This document shows positions 24,701 through 40,955 of a stretch of DNA of 64,000 bases, one piece after another (position 1 is the first letter of the stretch; each line of letters begins with the position of its first letter). The stretch is taken from the NCBI RefSeq assembly GCF_036324505.1, contig NC_086352.1:20863637-20927636 (forward strand), given 5' to 3'. This DNA is from Eleginops maclovinus. Lineage: Eukaryota; Chordata; Actinopteri; Perciformes; Eleginopidae. The translations under genes were made by a program, and so were the position numbers. Under the pieces are notes generated by a model. The model was not told the DNA's origin and searched no databases. It was given only the letters and a program-made list of their open reading frames with translations.

Positions 24701-27021
24701 CTTGCCACTGGCCCCTTTGATGCTCTTGGTCTTGATCCAATGGAGCAAGCCAACATTCACTTTACAAATAGTTCTGTGGACTGTAATGAAAGCATCATAC
24801 CCCTGTACAACACACCCTTTAAAGCTTAGATAACTTTAGATATTTAATCAATGCTGATATCATATAAACTTTACTTGTAACTTTAATAAAAGACAAATGC
24901 TGTTTTACACCTTACATTTTATTTAAGCCTTCATTGCCAGCAGGACAATATTTAATTAAGTTATCCTCTTGTGGGGCTGTACGGCAAACTGTTTTTTTCA
25001 TATTCAAAATAAACATGTTTCTGAATGACTGAAGCTGCCTTACAGGTCTTGTAAAAGCAGAGTACCATTAAACTCTCCACACAACTTTTCAAGATTGATT
25101 TTCTCCTCCTCACCTCCACAGGATCACATCATTAGATTTGCCTGGTTAGGTGACACCTACACGTCTGATGGGTGATGGATGTTTTATATATAGAGCCCAA
25201 ATGAAACCCTCCCTTCCCCCACTTCCACACAGCACCCTGTCATACGCACACACAACTCTGATGTTCATCCTATCATCTTCTATCAGAGAGGCAAGATAAC
25301 CTCAGAGCCAATGACAAACTTTGACAAATGGCTTGTGTCCAAGCACCTGCGCGAAGATGGAACTGACAGACTCCTTCACCTTTCCTCTTCCGCCATGCCT
25401 TGGGCTGTGCCAAGCAGGCATAAGTGATATACTGTAGGACATGGCTGGGTGTAAGTCATGGTCCTTCCGTTTCCTCCAGATTGTGAGGGTCTCCATCTAT
25501 CATTGTCAGTCACCTCTCTCTCTTTGCCTATGTCCGTCTAACCCGTTCTGTCTGTCCTATGAGCCCTGTCTCTTTACTCATTCACCCAAAGGTCACTCTT
25601 CCACTCTTCTACCCCCAATGTTTCCTCCCTCGACCACTGGAGCAGTATGCATATATCCGTAGCATTGTACAGATGGCTGATGATCTGGCCTGGGGTCGTT
25701 ATGAATCCTAGCCAGGGCCATGACCGACGGCTACTCTCTCCTTCTGTCAGTCTCCATCTCCGTAAATGTGGTCTGAAATGAGCCCTACATCTACATTCCG
25801 GACATTTGGCTTTCTTGGCACATTTACCTTAGCTATTTGCCTGGAGAATCCAAATCTTTACACTTTATTTAAGCAGATAAGTTGGATAAAGGCTTAATTT
25901 GTAGATAAACTGCATGCACACAACCTCTCTCGCACAAACATAGCAGCAATTACTCACTAAAACTTCTGTGTTTTATTATTCTTCCTGATGAATGGACTGA
26001 TACAACGTACTACCAAGCCTAGTGTAAAATTCAATGTCCAGTTAATATGTAATTTAATTATTCACATGTCAGATAGGAATCGTATTCTTCCTACCTCATC
26101 ATTTGACATAAGACCCCAACCCTAGACTCTTAATCCCTCTTTGCCCTAAATGTTTTTCATATTCCCAGCATCCTCCATGCACCATCCAGGCTGTTGCCTC
26201 CGGTTTTTCCTCTCCCCTTTCCTTACCCTGCCATGTGCAGAGTCCAATCGCCAAACCCTCGAATGTTATTCAATGTTTCAGTCACTTGATATCTTCCCGA
26301 AGTCCCGCCCTCCTTCCTCTTACTGTTTATCACTGAGTGACGTTACTGACCTTCATAGTACGTGGTTTCCATTAGCTTGACAAATCTGGTGCATCAAAGC
26401 AGCTTTGTTGACATGCAGGTGTGAAATCACCACTCAATGGAATTCTCAGAATGAAAATGCCAGAGAAAGAGATGGTATTTGTCAGGGGTAGCCAATGTGG
26501 AACAGCGAAGCGACACTGTTGCCAGCACTACTTACAGTTACCCAGACAACCTTATAGGATTCAAATAGTATTTATTTTTTGGCTTTGTGTTTGTTCACCA
26601 CATTCTCCTAAAATTCATATTCATATCAAATAAATCTGCATTACATACAAGTCAATAAAGCAGATATACTGCACGTACAAAATTAGCATTGTGTGTTGGC
26701 GGTTGACATGTTTCAGATACTTGAGTTGCAAATGTCTCATCGTTAGGTCAGTAAGAAACACATATCTAGCTGGAATTACATTTGTTCTGAGTGACTGTAT
26801 ATTAATTTGATTGTGTCTGAATGCATTTCATCGGAGACACAGTTGGGTTTGGTATGTGCTGGTGTGTGTCTGTATGGAAAGATGCATTGGTGTGATCGCT
26901 TGAGGAAGCAGTAGCCATGTCCTTCCCAGTGTAGATGAGAGGGAATCTGTCACTGCCCAAGGAAATGAATAGATGACCCAAGGATAAGACACTTTAATGT
27001 ATATTTCTCTCTTTCTCTGTC

Positions 27022-27030
<9 letters not shown>
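21743..27030. other. Single-copy DNA, no gene recognised
   Basis: No coding exon, RNA or transposon could be supported. The stretch at about 22520-22690 (containing TTAATTAATTAGATGGCTGG) and the pyrimidine-rich block at 25500-25640 stand out slightly by composition. Short open frames present here have no domains. Confidence 0.45.

Positions 27031-27093
<63 letters not shown>
27031..27093. repeat. (GT)31 microsatellite
   Basis: An uninterrupted GT run of 63 bases, preceded by a CTTT/CTGT-rich stretch and followed by GCACGCGCCTGCAT. Open frames reading only Val-Cys or His-Thr here are artefacts of the repeat. Confidence 0.98.
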
Positions 27094-27094
<1 letters not shown>

Positions 27095-28774
27095 ACGCGC
27101 CTGCATATTTTAATGGGACTTTGAAATGATGTATATTTTTGATTCTCACAGTATGCCGCTGTAGCAAAAATATATTTTCAAATTGCCTGGGCACTGTGTC
27201 AGTCCTTTTCTATTCTATCAGTTTTGTTTAGATATCCCAAAAATGAATTTAGATGCCTTTGCACTAAAGCATTAATGCTAGTTATGGCGAAAATGTTTAA
27301 GTAAAATAGAGGCTTTTTTGTTGGATTTTTTCTTGGTCCCCAGCATAATATCTGACAAACTATATATTCTTCCTTAGTCTGACTTAGCAAAAGTAAAAGA
27401 AAGTTATGATCCTGGTAATAAAAAAAATGCTGTATGTGTTTGTGTGTGTGTCAGAGATAGTGTGAATGAGTGAGTGCAACACATTTTCACAGTTTGTTTT
27501 TTTCTTTGAGTCTCCGGGGCACTGTGATTTCAAGGTTCATATCTTTCAAGTGTCTCAAAATATGTCATTTTTTTCAGTTACCAAAGATGCCTTTCTGATG
27601 ATAAGTCCACAAACTGCAAAGGGCAAGGTTGTGACTTCTATATCCTATTGCCTATCCTTCCTCCAAGCATGCACTTGATCTTAACACAGAAAGACAGTGC
27701 AGGCAGCTTCCCTCAGATTTGAGCCAGGATATGCAAGCCTGCCCTGTCTCTGCTGTTACAAAGCATTGAAGTTGATTTTTTTGTGAAATGTGCACTCAGA
27801 CCATAGCCCCCATATTGCATTCCAAACCTACTCCTGGGTTTTTTTGAAGGACAAGGCATTTGCTCTTTGACAATAGATATGCTTCTCAAAACAGCAGTCA
27901 GTGGAACAACAGTGAAGTATGCCCTTTCCATGACGGAAACCTCATCCATCATCAGGACAAGCATCCCAAGTTTATTTCCACTCTGCTACATAGATTTACG
28001 TGAGAGGATTGCACCTTGAAGTGAATTTGTACCCTTTTACAACCTATTAAAACTACATTTTATAATATTGAAAATGTACAGCCACTAACTACAAACCTGT
28101 GATGTATATTTTCGACTAGTGACGAAACATTTCTCTTATCTAGCCTAACTGTCAATTAATGTGGTGTACTGTACCCTATCATTAAAATGATCATATTATG
28201 TTTACTTTCATTAATAGTATTTATTCAAAAACGTGCTGCATTGTTTTTTAGGAAAAAATAGCTACAAATATCAGGTACGTTTGAATACCAAACAACAATT
28301 TTGTGCTCGCTAGTTTCACTGAAAATACATTTCCTTTAGAGTCAAAAGGATTTCCTCTATCAGTTTGACTAAAAACTGGCTGTTTACTTGTACACGAGTC
28401 TGGGATATGTATGTCTATATATTCCCCACAATACTGCCGTTGCTAGCAGTAAAATAGAGAATTATGTTATTTTACAAATGTATGATCTTCAGGCTGAATC
28501 AGTAACAGTGGTGGCATACATAGGTGCATACACATACACCATTATCATAATCATCACACCCGATTTTTGTATGCTTTATAGCCTTGCAGAAATTGTGTTT
28601 ACCTATTCAGAGTGTGTGTTGCTGATAGATGAGAACAGCCAGGCTTAGAATGGTGATGAGGTTTTGTTCATGGCATAATGCAGAGCCATATCAGCAAATA
28701 CGAGGGACCTGTCATTATCTAAAACACCACATTTCCCCTGAGATACTTTGAAAGATACTGCTCACTTGCAGACA

Positions 28775-28779
<5 letters not shown>
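27094..28779. other. Single-copy DNA, no gene recognised
   Basis: Nothing identifiable. Minus-strand open frames at 27199-27390 and 27713-27964 lack any known motif. Confidence 0.45.

Positions 28780-28851
<72 letters not shown>
28780..28851. repeat. (TC)36 microsatellite
   Basis: Seventy-two bases of perfect TC, followed by a C-rich run CCCCCCTCCCTC. The whole tract is polypyrimidine on this strand and could form a triplex, though that is inference. Confidence 0.98.
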
Positions 28852-28853
<2 letters not shown>

Positions 28854-28862
28854 CCCCTCCCT

Positions 28863-31514
<2,652 letters not shown>

Positions 31515-31628
31515 AGAACTTTAGCAAAATTGCTCTTTCTTACAGTAATAGCTACATGGAATCACAGGTGTGTGTCACAGATTTGAGGCTGTTGATCAGT
31601 GATCAGATTGTTTGGCCTGATTTATAGA

Positions 31629-31630
<2 letters not shown>

Positions 31631-31720
<90 letters not shown>

Positions 31721-31759
31721 TGTGTGTGTGTGTGTGTTTGTGGGTGTGAGAGAGAGAGA
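31631..31759. repeat. (TG)n compound microsatellite with (GA)6
   Basis: TG repeats run from 31631 to 31748 with GGG and TTT interruptions near 31716 and 31737-31744, followed by GA repeats at 31748-31759. Confidence 0.97.
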
Positions 31760-34700
31760 CATATGTACATTTACAGTTGGAAAGGGTTGAAAAATATGTG
31801 CATGTCCCTCCCTGTGTGTGAGTGTCAGTTAGTGTTGTGGGGCCTTGACCTTCTGCTGACAGGGTAGGAGAAAAGACATGTGTAGTCCCCAGCTGCTACG
31901 ACACAGTGATGTCCAAAGGTCTATGCGAGGGCTATTCAGCCTGTGGGAACCAGCAGGGGGGCATAGCGAGGGGGTCCAGATGTGTGAACACCCCAGAGCG
32001 ATGCGTCAACCATGGCCTTGGATGACATGACCTTCCTTTGGGGCAGGACACTACTATGGTACAGTATATTGCTGTACAGGAGTGAACTGGTGACTGGCTG
32101 TGCATGTGCCTGTGTGCAGGGTAGTGACATATGAAACGACTCACATATAGAGGCCCCTTTCACACATGTTTCTCAAATGGAGTTCATCTGCGAACATTAG
32201 GCTTTAATATCACTGCTTGTGTCTGGTTGGGACAGAATATCACATAAATGTGATTTACATACAAACATTCATCAGCATGAAATACTGTTAGGTGAGTATC
32301 TATTTGACTATTTTGAGTCTACTGTACCTTATGAACTGAAGCACACAAGATGCCATTCGAGAAGGAGATTGCTTTTTAAGTGCTATCACTACAGAGTACA
32401 CTGTTTAACCTGAGGAGATTTATGTAAGGCAATCACCCAAGTAAAAACTGTAGATGCCGTTTATCAGACAGAATGAAAATTACAGCCTTAATTTTCACCA
32501 CCGGACACAGATGAGACCTCATAACGACATAAACCATCCTCGAGGTCCCTGGGCTCTTTTTCAATGCTCCTTCTCTGTGTTAGTGTGACCCGGAGGACTG
32601 TCTGACTAGCTATGCACACATCCCCACCGATGGTCTGCTCATTAACCATCCCATCCCCTCAGAGTGTCACAAAGCGAAAGGGAATAGTTTATAAACAAGA
32701 AGAAGGGATGTGAGGGCTGCTTTGATTGAATCAGGACAGAGACGGCATGGCAGATTGTTTTTCCTTTCCCTGTCTTTTTTTTAACAATTGACAAATGCTG
32801 AATACTGGCCGTTTGTCAATATCATAATGCTTCCCTGGTGTGCCATCAGCAAGGTTATGTAGGATGTTAGATTACCTCTGCTAGAGTCAAGTACAGTACA
32901 CGTCTGAAGGTACCAAGTATCTGCATATTAAGTGTATTTTAGGAGGACAGGATGAGACTAAGAAAAAGGAAGAGGATTTGGCTGTAGTGGGGTTCATGCC
33001 TCTCTCCCCACCTTCCTGAAAGCCTTGGTGCATTCGAACCTCGTCCCTGATGAATAACCATGTCACACAAAAATGGATGTTTCAAGCAAAAGCACCCTGA
33101 AAATACAGTTTAGAACAGCACAGCGGATGAAATAGGCTGTAAAATGGACCATCCGTCATATTGTCTAACAAAAACTGACACACAGGAAAGGGGTTTAAGG
33201 CACTTTTCATTAGGCTGCTGCAGCACTGGCTATCCAGATCACAAGACTAAATAATGACCTCTGCACCAAAATTGTTTTTCAACGAATACGAGACAGAAGA
33301 CATACTGTACTCCATACTCTTTCCATCTTGCACCCTCTCTCTTCCTGCAGGAAATAAAATGCCATCTATTTTCGCTCTGCCTGTTCTTTATATAAATCCC
33401 TGCTCTCTGGCCAAAGACAGTGAATGATATGGATTGTTCTTGGAAATGCACAACAGCTCAGCCCTGTAAGAGAATTTCCACAATAAGTGTCCTTGACTTC
33501 AAATATATTGAGACTGGTTGGTTCAAAAGATTACATAATTTCAGAGGTCTAGCAAAGTTCCTATGAAAATCATACATTTGATCTTCCAGCACACTGCAGG
33601 CATTCAAAATGATGAATACATTGATCTGCACATTGCGCTGCTAATATAAAACCATGATGAAGAGATAGAGAAGTATCAGCCATATGCAGAATCTTTTAAA
33701 AAGCAGGATGTGGATTGTAGTTTTGAGTTCATTAAGTATAGCTACCTGTCTTGTTTACAGGCCTTGGATAAATATGTCGATGTACCAAACCATGTATAGA
33801 TAAACCTCATTTGATAGCTTTAACTGATAGCGTTGTTTTTCAAGATGCAAGAAGATTTGCAAATAATTCAAGTGAATAATTAATGATAACCTCTTACCTG
33901 TCTTGCATGAATGATACAAAACAGCCTAATTAGTTTAAACCACCTGATTTAAATGTCTTCAAGCCCTGCTTTGTTATTAAAGTTCATTCATTCGGAATTT
34001 CTTTTAAAATCTAAGAAAAATAATTGCATCATGTAATGGCTTGACAGCAACAAATGAGTGGAGCCTTGGTAGTGGCAAAGTTCGCTTGGAAGATTTGGTT
34101 TCAGCACCTATTGTGCTTTCGCTTACAACCATTGGTAATGACGCGAAAAATGTTCAACGCAGTAAAAACCAAAGGATTATCAAACAGAATAGACAAAAGC
34201 AATGAAGCTATATCATGTCTAGAAATCATTCCTCATGATTAGAGAAGAAAAGTGTTTTCATGGGAGCCAGTGACTAAGATCAGAGCGGTAGCCCTTGTCT
34301 GCATTAGTTAAAAGGCTTTCAGATTCTTCAATTTCTTTGAAACTGTTCAACAGTACAGTCAGCAATATTGTATATACTAAACTGAATATTATTCTCATAT
34401 TGACTTTGGTAACATTTAAAATGTATCAAGTATTATTTTTCTGACCACAAGGTCATAAAACTCGAATTTCTGTGAAATAAGAACTTGTGGTTTTGAAAGA
34501 CCAGTTGAAGATTTGTCAGTCATTGATTTATGAACTAGAGTAGACTAATTACATACCAAGCAAATGAAACATGGAAGACGCGGAACATTTGCATTTAGCT
34601 AAGAAAAGAGACAAGAGACTGTGTGTGTGTGCGTGTGTGTACACGTTGACAGGAAAATATGCATGCTCCTTCTTGTATCCTCTTTTACCCTGATCCATTT

Positions 34701-37700
34701 CAGGTCCATTGTATTGTCAGTTTGATTTATGTGGTGCCACACTTGCATCTCCTTACAATATCAACCCTATGAAAAATATATGCAGCTGTTCATATAATGT
34801 GTGATGATATCAACGCTCTGATGAATGCCTTCGGTTCGATCTTCCTAAATAAGATGACTCCCATTCAACCCATTGCGCTTGCCATTAGCAAGCCACTCCG
34901 CATGCCTGGAATGTTAATAGGATTAGCATTAGCATTTCATTCAGGTCTCCTACCTGTCTAGCATTAATGCTTTGATCTGCTCACACAGAAAATAGATACT
35001 AGGCCTGTAACAAGGGCTAACACATGTCTTTGCTCCCTATTGTACTAAGTAGAACAAGACGGGACGACAGGTGGAAATGTGTATGGTTCAGATTCATTTG
35101 TGTGTTAGAACAAAATAATGATGTGGGTGCATACGAGCTGAATAAGACTATTCTCTCTACACATACAGGACATATGCATGTTCCTCAAACACACAAAGAG
35201 AAGGGACATGCATATATTTGTATACCTATACTTAGTCATTGTAATTAATATCACACACACTCACATACACAGACATGGGCAAAGTTGTGCTTTCCCTTCA
35301 AAGCCGTTTGTTGCTTAACATGTGATAAGTACACTTTGAAGTTTGTCTGCTGCTGTAAAACCACACTGACTAACATCAACCTTTGAAAAGCCTAACAATG
35401 ATTTCATGTTTACACCCATTAAATGTATCTATAAAATGAGTATAGAGAGCACTACAGTTCTAAGGCTTCTCACTTTGAGTAAGAGAGGAATGCTTTGATC
35501 TGTCTGTCGACCCTTGATGCTACTGTGACCAGCGGCTGAGAAGACACATCAGTCATGAGATTATCTGCCGCCCTGCGCCAATCTACTTAGCTGAAGAGAA
35601 CTTGAATCTATCGAAGTGGTTCCCAGGGGTTGCCAAGACAAACAGCTCGGGGCTGTTGAAACTTGTGTGCACAGTGTCTCTTGTAAAGCATTTTGTGAGC
35701 ACCGGGTGGCCTGTTTAACACTCGTCTTAACAGAAGGATGTGAGCTGTTCTAAGGTGCGTTTTTAGGTCACTCGTTTGAATGACAGTATAGAAGGAGATA
35801 AGTCCCGCCAGAGAAGGCTAGTCTATGTACAAAGTGCAATCACCCTTTCTGCCTCAACTTTTTATATAACCTGAATAATACAACCTGAACACAAGTAATA
35901 ACATTTAAATACATTACATTACAATGTAGGTGGATTAAATTGTGTAAAATTCCCAAATTAATGAAAGAGCTGTTTAAAGGAGTTTTGTAATATTTCTTAT
36001 CAAATAAAAAAAGGGCAACCATAAATTACTGAAAATAACAATAAATAAATGTTAATTAGGATTCTGAAATATCCTATTCCTTTGTTATTGCCTAACTATT
36101 AAAAACACATCAATGAGCTATGCTGTTGTAATACCTGATATCTTCTTCATTACAATAAACATGTACATAGTTTACGCCACATACTACCTCCTGCTGCCAT
36201 AAATCTTACTGAAAAACATCTACAACTGAAAATATTCCCCAACACACACATTGTTTGGTCCCGCTTGAGTAGTTTGAGGAGATTTTTGTGGACCAGTTGC
36301 TGTAGAAGATTTCTTTCTTTAAAGAAAAGAAAAGCGTTTATTTCCGACTCATCTTAAGATTCTTGTCTTCTGTGTGGACAAATCGACTTGAAGCTGAAAA
36401 ACAAAGATAACATATGGTTTATCCCCAGCCTAATATTTTAACTTGAAAAATGTAATTATTGTGCTTGAAATTGATAAACATAACAATTAGAGGCTGAAAT
36501 GCACTTAAAATGCTACAACCTAATTACGTTCTCTACAATAATGTACTGAAACGGTTAGTATTTTGAAAACAACATTAAAAGCAGAGGTTAAGTTGTGTTA
36601 CCACCTCCATTGTTCTTGCTCTTGCCTTTCTTCCATTTTTAATTGTGCCATGCAATTGAATGCATATCATACATCTATTCACACCCACACATATATTACA
36701 AGGAACACGTACACTGTCACTCTCTCTTTTGTCGCTCCATTTCCCACAAGGGAACCACTGCTCTTATCCTCTCTCCCTGATCTCATGCCTGCTGATGAGG
36801 GTTAGAGAGGACTGTGGAGGGGGTAGGGGAGGTGGGATAGTTTGACCTGCAGGTGTTTCCCCGTGAGCACAAAGACCTCTCCACAGGTCGATAATGCACA
36901 CACTAATGGCTGTGAAGTGACTGGCCGGGAATGAGAAATAGCCCTCATCAGTTAGGGTAATGGTGTCCCTGGGCCCTCTCAGCCCATTCAAGGGGAATAC
37001 TGTCAGATCTGTGGGCTTTCTGTGTGTACCTGCTCATGTTAATTACAGACAGTAGCAGACAATCTCGTGTTTCATCGGGCTCATCCCTTGGTCGTATATC
37101 ATCGTTATGATGGTAGCAGTAGAGGATGAGAATTAATAAAATAAGAGAAAACTCTTGAGAGTGAAGCGTGCAGAAAAGAACAATCACCATGTGACTTATT
37201 TATGCACTGATACTTTGTCACATAGCATAGATATTTTTTTATGTGCTAGGTAAAACTTGTGAAAAGGGCAATGAGTTGGCTCTTTGTTTTAAGTTTAGGC
37301 TGGCTGTGTGATTCTAAATGTGCTATGCATGATGCATACGACGAATAAAACAGCAATGAGCAGTGATGATCAACATGGTCATTCTTTGCCTTCAAGTACT
37401 CTTTCAACAGCCAGTCAATGCAGTCAGGTAATTTCCCCCACATTTAATTACACGGCATTACTGTAATATCAGCCACAGCTTGTCCATATGACATAAAAAA
37501 TAAAACATGTATCAACTGATATTTATCTCACACAGAGCTGCTGATTTGCTTTAACCAGACAGATTAAAAGCCAGTCTTATATCCAATACTCTTTATTCTG
37601 TTACTTTCATCCTCACATTGATGATGGCTCAAAAGTAAAAGCTCTAGAAAATTCTGACATCAGTTTTATGTTATTGCGTTAATGCTTGACATTGGTATAA

Positions 37701-39582
37701 TTTCAAGACACTTTTAAACTTCCGTACGTCCCTCTGGTCATGACCGCACTTAGGGAATGGAATAGCCATGATAATGATTTCAACAAAATGGCTCTCCTCC
37801 TTCACCTTCAGTTCAGCACAGAGTTGCTACCAGGCAGGACAGCTTGATGCTTTTCTAAAAATGGCATCGTAGGTTACTCGTCCTTGTGTCTTTGTACGTG
37901 CAAACATGTTTATTAAAATGTGCATACATGCGTGTCTTGGTACAGCAGGGTGTGGGGGGCATGTGAACCATCATGATGCTCTATTTTTGGCAACAGAGAC
38001 AGATGCCTTGTTTTCGCAAATCAACGTGACACAGAACAAGAAGGGACCTGGTGCTCTATATACTAAATATATAAAAATATACACCAAAAATCAATAGACT
38101 GTAGAGAGGGATGTTAATGTAGGCATATATATCAATTGGTATAGGTTTGTGATATGAGTAGAAATTGTCCCACATGCACCCTGAGCACAGTTGGAGAGTG
38201 AGTGGCTTGGTGAGTCAGGTAATTGAATGAGTCAGCCGTTATGAGACTGCACATGGGTTGAAAGAATAGCAAGAACCTTAACTTTGCCTAAAAGGAAAGA
38301 CAGGAAGTTGACAAAGGATGTTGTTGTTCATTTAATAAAACATAAGTAAGGTACAACTTTGCTTTCTTGTTTCTGTCTGTACTTTCTCAGCAAAGAAGCT
38401 TTTGGGTTGTAAATGTTCTGTTTTATGCTTGCCATCTTGATAACCAAACATACTATCAGAAAAACTGTTGATGATTGTTGCATTGGAAGAATAATTATGA
38501 ATTTAAAGTTCTTAGATTGTAGTGTAAAAAAATATACAGGAACTTGTGGAGCATTGGGTTGGCACAGTATTACAAATACACAAATGAGGAATCAGATCAA
38601 TACATTAATTTCTTTGGTTTAATTGCACTTATTTAACTTGCATGACTTAAGTAGATTTGCTACTTTAATTATGCCTACACCTACACATTCAATATGCACT
38701 TGAATGTAATTAGTGAGGAACAGTTAATTTTGTAACTGCACATCCACTTTATCACCAAAATTACATATTCAGAATAGGATGGCCTTCGGGGTTAAAGAAT
38801 GATTAGTCAGTGTTTTGTTCTCTAATGGTCGCAACCTGCTGATAAAATGGCATGAAAAGGAGAAAAACATGCTATGGTATTGCTGTTTCTCTTATCCTTA
38901 TCCTGTCAAAGCTTTTGAGCAGATTTCAAAATATATATACTTGACCATTCATCTTCCACATGTTCTCAATGACTGCGAATCTCTATGAGTGTGACTTGGG
39001 TGTGCATTCAGGAATGGTAGAGCTGCAGGGGCCCTGATCCTTTTCCGAAAAAGAATCATAAGCGAAGATAAATTCAAAATCATATGATGGAAGTTCTTCA
39101 ATTGTGTCTGCTTACCTGCATCAAGATGTGAGGGAGAGAGGTCAACTTCAAATCAAACAAATCAAATATTAAACAAGAACATCCAAGAGTAAAAAAAATG
39201 CTGTTGGCACTCTCTTTGATGCCCGCTGAGTCAAAGCTGCTGAGAGAGTTGTTTTTTTTTCAGGACTTCATAACCCAGTTTGGGAAGCACATCTCCAGTA
39301 CTTTGTGGTGTGATACTGTAAGAGCTGATTTTAAAAGAGTACTGTTGTCTATGATATGCCCTCTTGGTGCAACAGAAACCTGCTGCCTTATTTGATGGAT
39401 GGATTTGGCTGTTAAGTGTTTGATTATCAGATACCTGGCAATGTTGTTAGATCACCAGATGGCAGTGTCATGTGCTACGTTGTGTGTACGTTGTATTGTG
39501 GCATTGCTATACATTTCTTGCCACTGAATAATAATTTAGAGAATATATTTACATGAGCATCAATGCACCAACTGCTTTGATA
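31760..39582. other. Single-copy DNA, no gene recognised
   Basis: No coding gene is supported. A very good acceptor (CACCCTCTCTCTTCCTGCAG, ending near 33353) leads to open sequence with an ATG at about 33359, but no suitable donor follows in frame. A short imperfect TG array lies at 34621-34640. The stretch at about 34850-34990 is rich in ATTAGCATT-type homeodomain cores. Confidence 0.4.
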
Positions 39583-39608
39583 AATCAGTTCAAGGAATCA
39601 GTTCAAGG
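39583..39608. repeat. 13-bp tandem duplication beside a microsatellite
   Basis: AATCAGTTCAAGG occurs twice in direct contact (39583-39595 and 39596-39608), right before the GT array at 39611. Replication slippage at the unstable GT tract is a likely cause. Confidence 0.9.

Positions 39609-39610
<2 letters not shown>

Positions 39611-39645
<35 letters not shown>
39611..39645. repeat. (GT)17 microsatellite
   Basis: A perfect GT run of 35 bases, ending in GGTGGGCTGC. Confidence 0.97.
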
Positions 39646-39651
<6 letters not shown>

Positions 39652-40886
39652 CTGCTGGCTAGTGTTGTTACAGTTTGTTTATTCTTACCTAACCTTCAAA
39701 GTCCGGTGCGTGCAGCTGCATACATAAAAACATTATATGTAGATCTATGTACTGATGTCCAACAAAAGTTCATAGACATGAGTTCCACCTGGAATCTTTC
39801 AACCGGTTGCTGTTAGCTACATAAACGAATGAGCAAATTTTACCGACTTTCATTTGCTAATAAGACACATACCAAACTCTCATTTTGTAAATGTAATACA
39901 ACTCCTTCTGAACCTATATGCTCAACAACTGTATATGTTAATGCACAACTTAACCATGTGCATCAAAGTGACTGAAAACATCAGTTAATGCTGCTTTAAG
40001 ATAGTCCAGACCTTTGCACAACAGCTGATGTTTTTCTCACATCCGAAAAAAACATAATTACTCTATTTGTACATGTAAGAAATGACTAGTGTGAGATGTA
40101 TCTTGGTTTCAGTCATTAAATCAAATTCAACCGCAAGGGATTTTTTTCTTTGCATACTTTGAATCTATTATGTTACTGTTGTTAAACAATACAATATAGA
40201 TTAGACAGTATACTATTTGGTTGGGTAATAGGAAAATTGTATATCTATCATGTGTTGTATTTATAGAGAGCCCTGATGCAATGTTTCTTAATATGAATCC
40301 GGAACAACTAATGCTATAGACTGAAAACAGTAAAAGATAAAGTGAATGTGACAGCCAGAAAACATCAAGGATGAATTATAGTCACTTGGCTGAGAAAAAT
40401 AAAGCCCTACGATTTAAAAGAAAAACAATCCAGCACACTAGCTGGCAGAAACATATAGTGCTATAGTCTGTATTACAATCCACAGAATGGCAGCAAATTC
40501 AGTAAATATTGATTATCTCTCTTGTTACAGAGCAAGCTGAAAAGCAAAAGAGCCCCTCTCAATATCCAAGGATGTATTATTGGAAAGTGTATGTAATATG
40601 GAAAGTAGTGACTGAAGTTCATGGACCTTATTATCTGCATACCTTACAAGAAACACTTGAGCCCACACAACCTTCTTAGTCAAATGGAGGCTTGCTGTTT
40701 TTGCAATGAAGTGTAGACTTTGATGGAAAAGAGTCCTAAGGTATAACCTAAAGTATCTACAATTACTCAGCAGTGTTGGTTGATAAAGATGATAATGTTG
40801 AACTATTGCAAGTGATGGAGAATGTTATGACCTTGACAAGTAAAGTGGAGAACTGTGAACTGTGTGTCTATCCTTTTTTCCTACAG
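39646..40886. other. Single-copy DNA, no gene recognised
   Basis: Nothing identifiable. It leads up to the pyrimidine tract of the candidate exon at 40887. Confidence 0.45.
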
Positions 40887-40955
40887 ATCTTTATACTCAA
40901 GTATTTTCTAAACCATGGGGAAAGGGTTTCCTCATAAAATGCACAACATGATTTT
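40887..40955 (+). CDS. Candidate exon carrying a start codon
   Basis: The acceptor TATCCTTTTTTCCTACAG ends at 40886 and the donor GTAAGTA begins at 40956; both are near consensus. Inside, ATG at 40915 sits in a strong initiation context (ACCATGG, with A at -3 and G at +4) and opens 13 codons plus two bases, reading MGKGFPHKMHNMI. The layout fits a second exon holding the end of a 5' leader and the start of the coding sequence, leaving in phase 2. The frames through the part before the ATG contain stops, so it is not an internal coding exon. No following exon was identified and the peptide is not recognised. Confidence 0.28.
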
